Origin: CBDFJH01 sp965198095
Lineage (GTDB): Bacteria > Latescibacterota > UBA2968 > GCA-2709665
Length of the DNA: 64,000 nucleotides
NCBI GenBank assembly: GCA_965198095.1
Contig: OZ240239.1
Span: 3,472,001 to 3,536,000, forward strand
Reading direction: 5' to 3'
Shown here: piece by piece, positions 54,257 through 62,405 of the stretch
How the letters are laid out: every line of letters begins with the position of its first letter
Position numbering within the stretch: the first letter of the stretch is position 1
The notes under the pieces: model-generated
Told to the model about the DNA's origin: nothing
Seen by the model: the letters and a program-made list of their open reading frames with translations, nothing else
The model's database searches: none
Made by a program: the position numbers and the translations under genes

Positions 54257-54290
54257 AAGAAAGTCGCACCTTTCGAGGTGCGACTTTCTT
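54257..54290. terminator. Bidirectional intrinsic terminator with UUCG tetraloop
   Basis: A perfect 15-bp stem AAGAAAGTCGCACCT / AGGTGCGACTTTCTT enclosing TTCG. Being symmetric with A/T-rich bases at the foot, it can terminate both the thiamine enzyme (plus) and the SGNH hydrolase (minus). Confidence 0.8.
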
Positions 54291-54399
54291 ACTACGGACT
54301 GGCGGGAAGCGTTTTTATCTCCTGTAAAATAGTGACACGGGAAGATCACGAGTTCGGAGTCCACCCGCACTTGTAGACGTGCCTCCCCATCCTCACCCC

Positions 54400-55215
54400 T
54401 CAGAATCCGTAGTCTGCCTTCAGCGTCGACTCGTCCCTCCACCTTGGACTCGTCTTCTCGGCTTCCTTGGTCTTCTTTGCCAGTCCAGAGCAGTTCTGGG
54501 CCAAGACTTCGAAAATACGATTCGCGACGATCCGGTGGCCGAGGTCGTTCTGATGCACGCCGTCAAAGTGGACCATCCAGTCCGTTTCGCCGTTCGCCGC
54601 GAGCAGGTCCACGTAGAGGCAACTCTCCGTGGAGGCAACTTGACGGATGACCGCGTTGAAACGCTTGAACAGTGAAAGGTCCGCGTGACTCCAGCGCGGT
54701 CCTCCCTGCGTGAAATCTGTCATGTAGTATGGACCGAGGAGCACGATCACGGGCTGAATACGTTCACGCACTCGGCGCACGAGATCGACGAGGGCTTCTC
54801 GAAAGCGCTCGAGAGACGTGCCCCCCCTTGCGTCATTGAGGCCATAGGAGATGATCAGGAGGTCTGGCTGGTGAGCGATCACGTGTTTGCCGAGACGCTC
54901 GCTCGCCGCAGGCTTCCCGCTCCGCTCGTAAGCGGGGCTCTTGGTCGAGATCACGTTTGCCCCGATCCCGGAGTTTACGAACGCCACCGGGGTCGACTGG
55001 AACTCGTTGATCAGGTTCGCCAGAACGGAAACCCAGCAGCGGTCGGGTGAGGTGCTCCATCCTCCTGCGGTCGTGCTTTCCCCCAGAGCGACCATCTTGC
55101 CAAATGCCTCGGATCGCCAGTCTTTTCCGACGGGGTCCGCCCCGTGACATACCGCTCCCATTCCCGCGCCAAGGAAAACGCACGCAGAGATCCCGAGCCG
55201 GGCGAGACGATTCAT
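54400..55215 (-). CDS. SGNH/GDSL-family hydrolase, exported
   Basis: A 271-residue hydrolase with a signal peptide (MNRLARLGISACVFLGAGMGAVCHG, cleaved near 25). Block I is G-E-S-T at 45-48 (Ser47 nucleophile), the glycine of block II is in NSGIGA, block III is GLND (Asn127) and block V is DGVH (Asp218, His221). It acts as an esterase or deacetylase on carbohydrate or lipid in the periplasm. A strong GAGGAGG precedes the ATG at 55215. It is 52 bp downstream of the M19 dipeptidase gene, and its product may act on the same cell-wall or glycan debris (inference). Confidence 0.86.
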   Translation of the reverse strand: MNRLARLGISACVFLGAGMGAVCHGADPVGKDWRSEAFGKMVALGESTTAGGWSTSPDRCWVSVLANLINEFQSTPVAFVNSGIGANVISTKSPAYERSGKPAASERLGKHVIAHQPDLLIISYGLNDARGGTSLERFREALVDLVRRVRERIQPVIVLLGPYYMTDFTQGGPRWSHADLSLFKRFNAVIRQVASTESCLYVDLLAANGETDWMVHFDGVHQNDLGHRIVANRIFEVLAQNCSGLAKKTKEAEKTSPRWRDESTLKADYGF

Positions 55216-55267
55216 GTAACCCCTCCTCATTGCATCGAAGTCTATTGTCTGCACAATGCGATCATCC

Positions 55268-56248
55268 TCAACGCCCCCAGACCTCGCGCAACAGATTCAC
55301 CCAGTTTTCTCCCAGCACCTTCCGGATGCGCGACTCGTCCCAGCCGGCGTTGATGAGCGCGGCCGTAAGATTCGGATAGTCGCTCAGCGTCTCCAACCCC
55401 TTGGGCGTGAAGACGTCGCCCACATCGACAACCAATCGTCGCGTGCCCTTGTCCCGGCCGATCCAGTCGAAAAAGTCGAGTCCGTGACCCTGCGTGAAGT
55501 CGGTGCCGATGCCTACCCGGTCCTCGCCCACGAGATCGATCACGTAGTCGATCGCCTCGACGAAGTCCTCCACGGTCGCATCGGCGCCCTGCGCGAGAAA
55601 GGGCGCGAACATCGTGACGCCCACGAACCCGCCGTGATCGATGATGAATTTGAGTTGGTCATCCGACTTGTTGCGCGGGTGGGCCTTGAGGTTCGCCGGC
55701 AGGACGTGCGAGTAGGCCACCGGCTTTTTCGAATGTTCGATCACGTCGCGGCTGGTGTTGGGTCCGACGTGAGAAAGGTCGCACAGAATTCCCAGGCGAT
55801 TCATCTCGCTCACGACTTCCTTGCCGAAGTCGGACAGACCCCCGTCGTTCGACTCGTAACATCCCGACCCCACAAAATTCTGCGTGTTGTAAGTCACCTG
55901 CATGATGCCGACGCCCAGCGCTTTGAACAGCTCGAGGCGTTCAAGTCGATCTTCAATCCCACTGGTGTTCTGCCAGCCCAGACAGATGCCGACCTTGCCG
56001 GCCGCCTTGGCACGTCGAATGTCCTCCGTGGTGTGAACCTGCGTCAGAAGGTGGTCGTATGCGTCGAACCACCTTCTGAACTGCGCGATGTTCTCCATGG
56101 AGCCGCCAAAATTTTCCCAAATGGAACAGGTGCAGTTCGCTGCCGTCAGACCGCCGCGTTGCATGTCCTCAAACACGGGAGGCCCCCAATTGGAGACGAC
56201 CAATCCATCGAAAAGCAGGAGATCCTCGTGCAATCGTCTGGTATCCAA
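55268..56248 (-). CDS. Membrane dipeptidase family (M19-like), variant metal site
   Basis: A 326-residue M19-type amidohydrolase. The beta-metal ligands are visible as His160 (CDLSHVG) and His181 (VAYSHV), and Asp250 in IGTDF. The H-x-D pair that normally begins the protein (DGHND) is replaced by DGLVV at 14-18, so one metal may be missing or bound differently; a marine-type subgroup with this NW-containing start (VVSNWGPPVFEDMQRGG) exists. It would hydrolyse dipeptides or an amide. No signal peptide. Confidence 0.8.
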   Translation of the reverse strand: MDTRRLHEDLLLFDGLVVSNWGPPVFEDMQRGGLTAANCTCSIWENFGGSMENIAQFRRWFDAYDHLLTQVHTTEDIRRAKAAGKVGICLGWQNTSGIEDRLERLELFKALGVGIMQVTYNTQNFVGSGCYESNDGGLSDFGKEVVSEMNRLGILCDLSHVGPNTSRDVIEHSKKPVAYSHVLPANLKAHPRNKSDDQLKFIIDHGGFVGVTMFAPFLAQGADATVEDFVEAIDYVIDLVGEDRVGIGTDFTQGHGLDFFDWIGRDKGTRRLVVDVGDVFTPKGLETLSDYPNLTAALINAGWDESRIRKVLGENWVNLLREVWGR

Positions 56249-56704
56249 AATTGAAGCTCCCTCCTCTGCGGTAATGGTTCGCGGTGGGTCGTTGACGCCT
56301 GTCCTCTAACCTGAATAATTCATAAATTTGCTGAAAAACTTCATAATTTTATGTGGAACAATCAGTGATCCAATTTGAGCTGAAAAACTTTGTTTTGGTG
56401 CAATACTGGAAAGCCCGGGATTTACGCAGATTGTTCAGATTTCACGAGTGATTCGGGCCAGAGGTCATCGCGGCCGTGGCGTTTCGGCTCTCCAGCTGCT
56501 TCGGCGTTTCTCCTCCCCTGGGGTTAGGGCCCTCTGTGGGACGGGGTCAGGTGCGGGGGCGGACGTGGGAACGAATGGAAATTCGCGGCGGGGGGGCGGG
56601 TCCCGCAGTGGGCATCAGGCGGGGGGAGGCGTTCATTCTATTCGCGGCGCCAGTCCTTTCCAGTGAGGCTGAGTCGCCACGGCCCGAGCCTCCCCGGCGT
56701 TTGA

Positions 56705-56746
56705 GGGGCCTGCCTGCGCCGCGTTGGGCGCGGCAGGCAGGCGCCC
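56705..56746. repeat. GC-rich inverted repeat inside the MITE-like element
   Basis: GCCTGCCTGC on the left pairs with GCAGGCAGGC on the right, extended by CGCG/CGCG after a two-base bulge, around a TTGGG loop. It lies just left of the second hairpin. Confidence 0.6.
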
Positions 56747-56755
56747 TTCTTTTGT

Positions 56756-56784
56756 CACCTTTTCTTGGGCGGCAAGAAAAGGTG
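56756..56784. repeat. Perfect 12-bp inverted repeat inside the MITE-like element
   Basis: CACCTTTTCTTG (56756-56767), loop GGCGG, CAAGAAAAGGTG (56773-56784). This kind of T-rich/A-rich dyad is a frequent dispersed repeat motif in other genomes; here it could end transcription or be the structured core of the element. Confidence 0.65.
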
Positions 56785-56827
56785 AGTACGAGTGACTTTC
56801 CTAACCCTTTTTAATGAATTATTCAGG

Positions 56828-58150
56828 CTACGTCTCCAAACGGAAGAAACTCCCCCCGATGAACCTGGAACCGCCGAAATTGTTGCCGTCATCCACCATG
56901 TAATAGTAGGCAGTGAAAATCTGACCGTCGTCCAGCTCCGTGGCCACCTGGTAGCCGATGTCCGGACCGCTGGCGTCGTCGCGAATGATAAACTCATCGC
57001 TCCAGGTCTCGCCGTCGTCCCGGCTCAGGATACCGCCGATGCCGAAAGGCGCCTTGCGCCGAGCAAACGTGACCAGAATGCGTCCGTCCCGAAGCAGCAT
57101 CGGCCATTGGGAACGATACAGCTTCTCGGAGGGATGGATGAAATCGGCGGTGCCCGACAGCCGCATCCAGGCCAAGCGAGGGTCGGCGCGGCCATCGTCC
57201 CAAAGGACCGTGCCCATGGACCCGCCAGGTCGTTCATAGGTGTAGGAGAAACGTCCGAAGTCTCGCTTGGCCCGCCTGCGAGGCGCCCATGGCGAGTGGC
57301 CCCAGGTCACGATCGATCGGGGCGGGGACCAGGCGTAGCCATCGTCCGAGTGACACATCTGGATGGCGTTTCGTTTGTCTGAGACCTCCACCGAATAGCA
57401 CTGCAGCCGACCGCTCGGGAGCAGAACAAGCCCGGAATAGCCGACCGCGGCTTTGCCGGAATCAGGAAGCGGAGGAACGGAACGAACGGCCTCGGACACG
57501 AATTCCCACGTCAACCCGTTGTCGTCCGATCCATAAACCGCGATCGAGCTCGGCGGCCAGATCGACACCGTCCCCAGCAACGTACCGTCCGGGAACTGCA
57601 TCAAAGGCGTGTTGTCCCGATGGAGATGCTGTCGGCCGGGCGGCGGCACGAGAACCGTCGGAGTCGATTCCCAGGTATGGCCCTTGTCGGCTGAGCGCAG
57701 GGCGAACGGCACCTGCAAGGGATGACCTTCTTCGTCGGGCGGCCCCGCCCAGGTATTGCCGAAGTGGACGATCGAATCACGTGCCGTCAGGTCGATCTGC
57801 GCCCGATCCTCGAGCTCGGCCGATCCTCGAATGACAAACGCCCGACGGGTTTCAATCTCCGCCGACTCGTCGAAGACCACGATGTTGTTCTCCGCCGGCC
57901 AAGTCTCGCCGTTGTCCGTGGACCGCTGCAGGAGCGACACCGCCCTGCCGTGATATCCCTCGTGCCCGTGTAGGACGTCCTCCGGACAGGCATATTCAGA
58001 CGAGCCGTGGTTGTGGATCAAGGCGAGCTCCCCATTCCCGAAATTGAAAATTCCCCCCTGCCTGGGATGGCCGCAGTAGGTGTTCTTGGTGCCACAAACG
58101 TGAACGTGTCGTACATCGCTGATTTTCACATTCGGTCTTACTTCGGGCAT
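56828..58150 (-). CDS. Sialidase-family (BNR/Asp-box) protein
   Basis: A 440-residue six-bladed-propeller protein with five Asp-boxes (S-x-D-x-G-x-T-W type) at 77-84, 153-160, 208-215, 268-274 and 376-383. An N-terminal FNFGNGELALIHNH segment resembles exo-alpha-sialidase-like entries common in marine heterotrophs. The arginine triad expected of true sialidases is not certain from sequence, so it may hydrolyse another glycan or only bind one. The ATG at 58150 has GGAGG upstream and no signal peptide. Its stop abuts the MITE-like element. Confidence 0.83.
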   Translation of the reverse strand: MPEVRPNVKISDVRHVHVCGTKNTYCGHPRQGGIFNFGNGELALIHNHGSSEYACPEDVLHGHEGYHGRAVSLLQRSTDNGETWPAENNIVVFDESAEIETRRAFVIRGSAELEDRAQIDLTARDSIVHFGNTWAGPPDEEGHPLQVPFALRSADKGHTWESTPTVLVPPPGRQHLHRDNTPLMQFPDGTLLGTVSIWPPSSIAVYGSDDNGLTWEFVSEAVRSVPPLPDSGKAAVGYSGLVLLPSGRLQCYSVEVSDKRNAIQMCHSDDGYAWSPPRSIVTWGHSPWAPRRRAKRDFGRFSYTYERPGGSMGTVLWDDGRADPRLAWMRLSGTADFIHPSEKLYRSQWPMLLRDGRILVTFARRKAPFGIGGILSRDDGETWSDEFIIRDDASGPDIGYQVATELDDGQIFTAYYYMVDDGNNFGGSRFIGGSFFRLET

Positions 58151-58227
58151 CTTGTCCTCCACGCCTTCGGTCGCGGCGCTCCGACTCGCTGGACGACCAT
58201 TTTCGTCTCCTCCTGCCGGGCACGACG

Positions 58228-58938
58228 TCAGACGAAAAAATCCTCTTCGTTCGGACGCACATCGATCTCGAGGGTCCACGCGCCCCTCTCCTGCCGGGCC
58301 AGATCCCAATACGCCTGGGCGACGGCCTCCGTGTCGAGAAGGGGCCCCTCAGCACCCCCGCCCTCCCTCAGCGCAGGCGTGTCCAGAACGCCGTCGATGA
58401 CGACGTGGGCCACGTGGATCCCCTTCGGCCACAACTCCCTCGCGAGCGCCTCTGCCAAACCGCGGACGGCGAACTTGGCGCTGCTGAACGCGGACGCATC
58501 CCCTCTGCCTCGAATCGACGACGTCGCGCCGGTGAACAGCATGGCCCCCTCGCCCCCGGCGAGCATGTCGGGTAAGGCCTCCTTGCAGCACAGGAACGAC
58601 CCCCACGCACAGACGCGCCACGACTGTTCAAACCGTTCCGCGGTCAGTCCCTCGAAGTCTCCCCACGCCGCGTTGCCGGCGTGATTGATCAGCGTGTCGA
58701 CCGGGCCGAGCTGTTCCCGCACGCTCTCAAATCCGCGTTTGACCTGGTCGGGATCGGTGATGTCCGTAGGCACGGCAAGCGCCGACAGATTTTCCCGCTT
58801 CAGCTTCCCTTCCAGATCTTGAATGTACCCTGGTGAGCGAGCCAGCATGCCAACCCGATGCCCCGCCCTCGCGAATTTTCGAACCAGTGACGCGCCCAAA
58901 CCTGCGCCAACGCCCGATATCACAGTTGTCTTCGCCAC
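58228..58938 (-). CDS. Short-chain dehydrogenase/reductase family protein lacking the catalytic Tyr
   Basis: A 236-residue SDR fold: GVGAGLG nucleotide loop (9-15), NHAG at 85-88 and Ser140/Ser141 in TGATSS. The catalytic Y-x-x-x-K is F151-S-S-A-K155, so the Tyr is replaced by Phe while the Lys stays. The protein may bind NAD(P)(H) without standard oxidoreductase activity, or use another acid. Start is a GTG at 58938 with AAGGAGG upstream. It lies 77 bp upstream of the sialidase gene on the same strand. Confidence 0.82.
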   Translation of the reverse strand: MAKTTVISGVGAGLGASLVRKFARAGHRVGMLARSPGYIQDLEGKLKRENLSALAVPTDITDPDQVKRGFESVREQLGPVDTLINHAGNAAWGDFEGLTAERFEQSWRVCAWGSFLCCKEALPDMLAGGEGAMLFTGATSSIRGRGDASAFSSAKFAVRGLAEALARELWPKGIHVAHVVIDGVLDTPALREGGGAEGPLLDTEAVAQAYWDLARQERGAWTLEIDVRPNEEDFFV

Positions 58939-58974
58939 GATGCCTCCTTCAAAACGGTATGGATTTCGAACAAG

Positions 58975-59003
58975 AAAAATGCGGAAGATTCATCTCTTCC
59001 GCA
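58975..59003 (-). terminator. Intrinsic terminator after the DUF1810 gene
   Basis: On the minus strand TGCGGAAGA-GATGAA-TCTTCCGCA (9-bp perfect stem) is followed by TTTTT. It lies 64 bp after the DUF1810 stop and 37 bp before the SDR start. Confidence 0.75.
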
Positions 59004-59066
59004 ATCCCTTTCACGACACACTTGAGTCGCTGATCAGATAAGATAAAGATGCACTTTCAGCCCTAT

Positions 59067-59528
59067 TCATTCCTGGTTGCGGGTTCCCAACAGCTGCAGC
59101 GTCCTGGAATCTCGCTCACCCTGGAAGCACTGCTCAAGGACACGGACAAACACAGAATCTGCGTCCGTCACACGCGCGAATAGCGTCATCGAACTCTTGA
59201 GCTTCAGGTCGTCGGGATAGCCGAAGATTTCCGAGACGGGACGTCCCTCGACCGAAAGAACGGCTTCCGCGCATTCCAACAGCCTGGAGCCAAGAACAGG
59301 ATGATTCACGTATTTCCGAGCCTCATCCACGCTTTTTATGGCATACCGTTTTGAGGTCGCACTGTGACCCAATCCATCGATCTGCGGGAAGATATACCAT
59401 ATCCAGTGTGTCCGCTTCTGGCCGTTCCTCAACTCCGCGAGAACGCGATCGTAGACCTCATCTTGCGCACTCGTGAAGCGATTCAAGTCAAACGGGTCAT
59501 CCGAATCTACAGCATCTCTCGGATTCAT
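59067..59528 (-). CDS. DUF1810 family protein
   Basis: A 153-residue protein matching DUF1810: DLNRFTSAQDEVYDRVLAEL, HWIWYIFPQIDGLG, and a C-terminal LKSSMTLFARV block. The family has about 140-150 residues, is helical and of unknown function. The ATG at 59528 is chosen over a GTG at 59552; AGGAAGGA lies about 11 bases upstream. It is followed by its own terminator and diverges from the PhyH gene at 59763. Confidence 0.82.
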   Translation of the reverse strand: MNPRDAVDSDDPFDLNRFTSAQDEVYDRVLAELRNGQKRTHWIWYIFPQIDGLGHSATSKRYAIKSVDEARKYVNHPVLGSRLLECAEAVLSVEGRPVSEIFGYPDDLKLKSSMTLFARVTDADSVFVRVLEQCFQGERDSRTLQLLGTRNQE

Positions 59529-59762
59529 CAAGCCGGAGTCCTTCCTCGACACGGAGTCGCAAAATCGCCACTTGTTTAGCTACTTACCTTTAGCGGAACT
59601 GCCGAAGTCGTATCGGATGCCGCGCATTCGACCAACTCCGTGGAGGTGTCGAGCGCGAGATATGGACTGAAATGATCATCCCGGATGGAAAGCTTTTTTG
59701 TATCTTGCGGGGCAACTTGAAGATCCGCCCTGCTGCAACATCGATTCAGGGAGGGATTCCTC

Positions 59763-60947
59763 GTGGAATCTGAGCTTTTGAAGCAATTCATGGAAGAAGG
59801 CTTTTTGATCGTGTCCCAGGTCATCCCTCCAGATCGGCTGGCGGATCTGCGCTCCCAATTCGAAGTCACTCTGGCGCGCCAGAAGGTCGTCTGGGCAAAC
59901 AATCGAAAGCCGGGGGACCCACCTGGCGGGGCCTGGGAGACCAGCACCCTGCCTCGACCCGCGATCGCAGACAACGTCGGGCCTGACAATTCAGAGACGG
60001 CGGAGATCTTCCTCCACGAAAACATCATGTCCGTTAACCAAGCCCTACTCAGAGGGCGGGACATAGGCATAAAGCTGATGTACCTGATGTGCAATCCCGT
60101 CCGCGACCGAGGGCCCGACCGGTGGCATTTCGACATCAACCCGGATGAACAGCCTCCGATCGGCGGGCTTCAGAAAGACCTCCAGGCCAACGGCCCGGCC
60201 AACGTCCAGTGGAACATCGCCCTTTATGATGACAGTGTGCTATCGGTGGTCCCCGGAAGCCACCGGAGGCCGATGACGGAAGAGGAAGAACGCTGCCTTC
60301 TCGAAAGCCTGCGCAAACCGCTCCCCACCGGCAGGCCCGTGGATCTCAAGGCGGGCGATGGCGTCGTATACACGAATTTGATCCAGCACTGGCCAAGCAA
60401 CTACGGCTCGAAGTTCAGAAGAACCCTGATCGTGAATTACCGAAGCTTCGGCGGGTCCGCCTATCCCCTTAATCCCCACACCCGGGTGTGGGATCTTGAT
60501 TTCACAAAACACCTGTCGCCCCGGTCTCGAAACTTCTTTAAGCGATCTCGTGAGCTTTTCGAGCGCGAACTGGATCAGGTGGCTTCTACTTACAGGGCGA
60601 TCATCGCAAGAGACGAACGCGCCTTCCGGGAGGGTCTGGATGCCCTCCATCCGGCGAAACAAGAGCAGATTGCCTGCGTGGCGATCCTGGAAAGCCTGGC
60701 GAAGAAGATCCGATTCGATCCCGACGGGACGCGCTCGTCCTGGCCTCAGCTCAAGGAAATCGCCGACCGATTCACCGCATCCGAGACAGAGACGCTGTGG
60801 CAGCGATTCGAGATCCTCGAGGAAAAGATTCGATCAGCCACGGAACAATACGTTTCGGGCTTCCAGTACGAACCTGCGCGTCTCTGCCCCTACAATATGC
60901 CTGCCGACTATGATGTCGAGGATTTCGTTGCGGGTTGGGAAGACTGA
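59763..60947 (+). CDS. Phytanoyl-CoA dioxygenase (PhyH) family protein, copy D, with C-terminal extension
   Basis: A 394-residue PhyH protein. The iron site is His122-x-Asp124 (RWHFDINPDE) and His209 (LIQHWPSNYG), with Arg219/220 for 2-oxoglutarate. The N-terminal FMEEGFLIVSQVIPPD matches the family. Residues about 250-394 form a helical extension not present in copies A-C, ending in DYDVEDFVAGW. The GTG start has GGGAGGG upstream. It stands alone, with no metabolic partner adjacent. Function unknown. Confidence 0.8.
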   Translation: MESELLKQFMEEGFLIVSQVIPPDRLADLRSQFEVTLARQKVVWANNRKPGDPPGGAWETSTLPRPAIADNVGPDNSETAEIFLHENIMSVNQALLRGRDIGIKLMYLMCNPVRDRGPDRWHFDINPDEQPPIGGLQKDLQANGPANVQWNIALYDDSVLSVVPGSHRRPMTEEEERCLLESLRKPLPTGRPVDLKAGDGVVYTNLIQHWPSNYGSKFRRTLIVNYRSFGGSAYPLNPHTRVWDLDFTKHLSPRSRNFFKRSRELFERELDQVASTYRAIIARDERAFREGLDALHPAKQEQIACVAILESLAKKIRFDPDGTRSSWPQLKEIADRFTASETETLWQRFEILEEKIRSATEQYVSGFQYEPARLCPYNMPADYDVEDFVAGWED

Positions 60948-61043
60948 ACGGAACGAGACTTTCCAGGGCGGACGATGGTGGGTTCAACCCTGAATTCCAC
61001 GCGCGTTTAATTCAGGTCTACATCAAGAGAAATCGAACGTGGG

Positions 61044-62063
61044 TCATCGGGAAGCCATTCTCGCGCCTTCCACCAGCGCGCGAAGCTTTGCCCTGGCGGT
61101 CTGCGTAGGCAGCCAGACGAGTCCGCAGTCAGGCGCCGCCCACACCCGATCCCGGCCCAGGACGCCAACCGCGTGTCTGAGCTTTTCCGCGATGTGCGCG
61201 GGTTCTTCGACAACGGTACATCCGATGTCGGCGAGACCATAGAGGACCTGTTTTTCCTCAGGAAGGCCCGAGAAGAACTCGGGTTCGATGTGGCTGCATG
61301 CGCATTCGAAGGCGAACTGTCGAGCCCGACACGAACCGATTTCGGGAAGCAGGCTGGCCAGCGTCTCTATCCGCTCCGGATCCCGTATCGCCGGGATCTC
61401 GCTGACCTCGGTCCGAAAGCCGAAACAGAAGTGGACGCAGGTCGTCGTCTCGATCCCCTCGAAGGCGAGGTCGAGCGCTGCACGTCCCCACTCCCGAAAG
61501 GCGTCAGGACGCTGGGTCGCCTGCGGTTCATCGAGCTGAATGACGTCGCAGCCTTCCGCCTGGAGGTCCAACATCTCCTCCCGCAGCGCCCGGCCCATCG
61601 CCATCGCCAGGTCGGCCTCGTTGTCGTAGTGGGCATTCGTGAGCCAAAACATCGCAGTCATCGGGCCGGGCATCGTCATTTTGACACGTCGATCGGTGTG
61701 GGCCTTCAGAAAGCGCAGATCTTCGATCGCGTAGGCGTGTTTCCGCTTCACCTCACCGGTGACGATGGGAGAGGCCCTGTTCACGGTCCCCTCTTCCACG
61801 TCGGCGTAGTTCGATTGCTGAGCGTCTATCCCCGACAGTGAAGAAACGAACCGGCTGATGTAGTGCATGCGACGCTGTTCGCCGTCGGTGATCACATCGA
61901 TGCCCGCGATTTCCTGGTCGCGGATCGCCAAACGGGCCGCGTCGTCCTTCCCCGCCCGCAGGGCTTCGCCGCTGAGCCGCCAGAGCCGGATGTTGTCATC
62001 CCGGATCAACCACGCGGGCCTGGGCATGCTGCCGATGACGGTCGTCGTAATGTCGGATACCAC
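61044..62063 (-). CDS. Cobalamin-independent methionine synthase-like protein (MetE C-terminal domain only)
   Basis: A 339-residue protein matching the catalytic barrel of MetE. The zinc ligands are His211-x-Cys213 (VHFCFG), Glu253 (FECACSH) and Cys313 (PDCGL); IQLDEPQ (176-181) is also conserved. The N-terminal duplicated domain of E. coli MetE (750 residues) is missing, as in archaeal-type or MetE-like proteins that methylate homocysteine from methylcobalamin or other donors. Start is a GTG at 62063 with GGGAG upstream. It may not be the main methionine synthase. It lies 180 bp before the tRNA-Leu terminator. Confidence 0.8.
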   Translation of the reverse strand: MVSDITTTVIGSMPRPAWLIRDDNIRLWRLSGEALRAGKDDAARLAIRDQEIAGIDVITDGEQRRMHYISRFVSSLSGIDAQQSNYADVEEGTVNRASPIVTGEVKRKHAYAIEDLRFLKAHTDRRVKMTMPGPMTAMFWLTNAHYDNEADLAMAMGRALREEMLDLQAEGCDVIQLDEPQATQRPDAFREWGRAALDLAFEGIETTTCVHFCFGFRTEVSEIPAIRDPERIETLASLLPEIGSCRARQFAFECACSHIEPEFFSGLPEEKQVLYGLADIGCTVVEEPAHIAEKLRHAVGVLGRDRVWAAPDCGLVWLPTQTARAKLRALVEGARMASR

Positions 62064-62246
62064 CTGCCGTCTCCCTCGGGATGATCCCCAAAATAACAGT
62101 GACGCGCTCCCTGCCCGGGGACCGTGGTCTGTGATCGACTCGAGGCCGTCTCCCCGGCCGCTCGGATCGGCTCTCCGTCCACGTTTTCGATGCAACCGCA
62201 ATATGAAGCGCGGACAAATCGGAGTAAACGACCCGTTACCAGAAAC

Positions 62247-62278
62247 AAAAAGGGTTTACGCTCAATCAGCGTAACCCT
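62247..62278 (-). terminator. Intrinsic terminator after tRNA-Leu
   Basis: On the minus strand AGGGTTACGCT-GATTG-AGCGTAAACCCT (one base bulged) is followed by TTTTTG. It lies 11 bases after the CCA end of the tRNA. Confidence 0.8.
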
Positions 62279-62289
62279 CTGTTTTTCAT

Positions 62290-62376
62290 TGGTGCCGAAG
62301 CGGGGATTCGAACCCCGACGGGGCGTGCCCCACTGCCCCCTCAAGACAGCGTGTCTACCAATTCCACCACTTCGGC
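62290..62376 (-). tRNA. tRNA-Leu (anticodon GAG)
   Basis: On the minus strand the 87-nt gene starts GCCGAAG and ends CTTCGGC-A-CCA, so the CCA is encoded. The D arm (TGGTGGAATTGGTAGACAC) and the T arm (GGGGTTCGAATCCCC) are standard. The anticodon loop TTGAGGG gives GAG at positions 34-36, and the long variable arm is that of a class II leucine tRNA. It lies 30 bp downstream of the secG stop in the same direction, so it is probably co-transcribed with secG. Confidence 0.95.
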
Positions 62377-62405
62377 ACCCAGGTCTGCGCAGTCGATTCC
62401 TGCCG

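Larger units (their letters stand above)
56310..56827. mobile_element. MITE-like non-coding element with 14-bp terminal inverted repeats
   Basis: CCTGAATAATTCAT at 56310-56323 is repeated in inverted form as ATGAATTATTCAGG at 56814-56827, bounding 518 bp without a recognisable gene. The right end sits directly against the TAG of the sialidase gene. The left part is strikingly AT-rich and has a direct repeat GCTGAAAAACTT (56330-56341 and 56379-56390); the rest is very GC-rich with two strong hairpins. The ends resemble those I associate with IS1380-type elements (recollection, not tested). No clean target duplication is visible. Open frames inside look like random GC-rich sequence. Confidence 0.5.

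Noticed and set aside
56448..56814. Open frames of 70-112 codons inside the MITE-like element
   Set aside because: They arise from GC-rich repeats and hairpins, lack start signals and have no homology I recognise.
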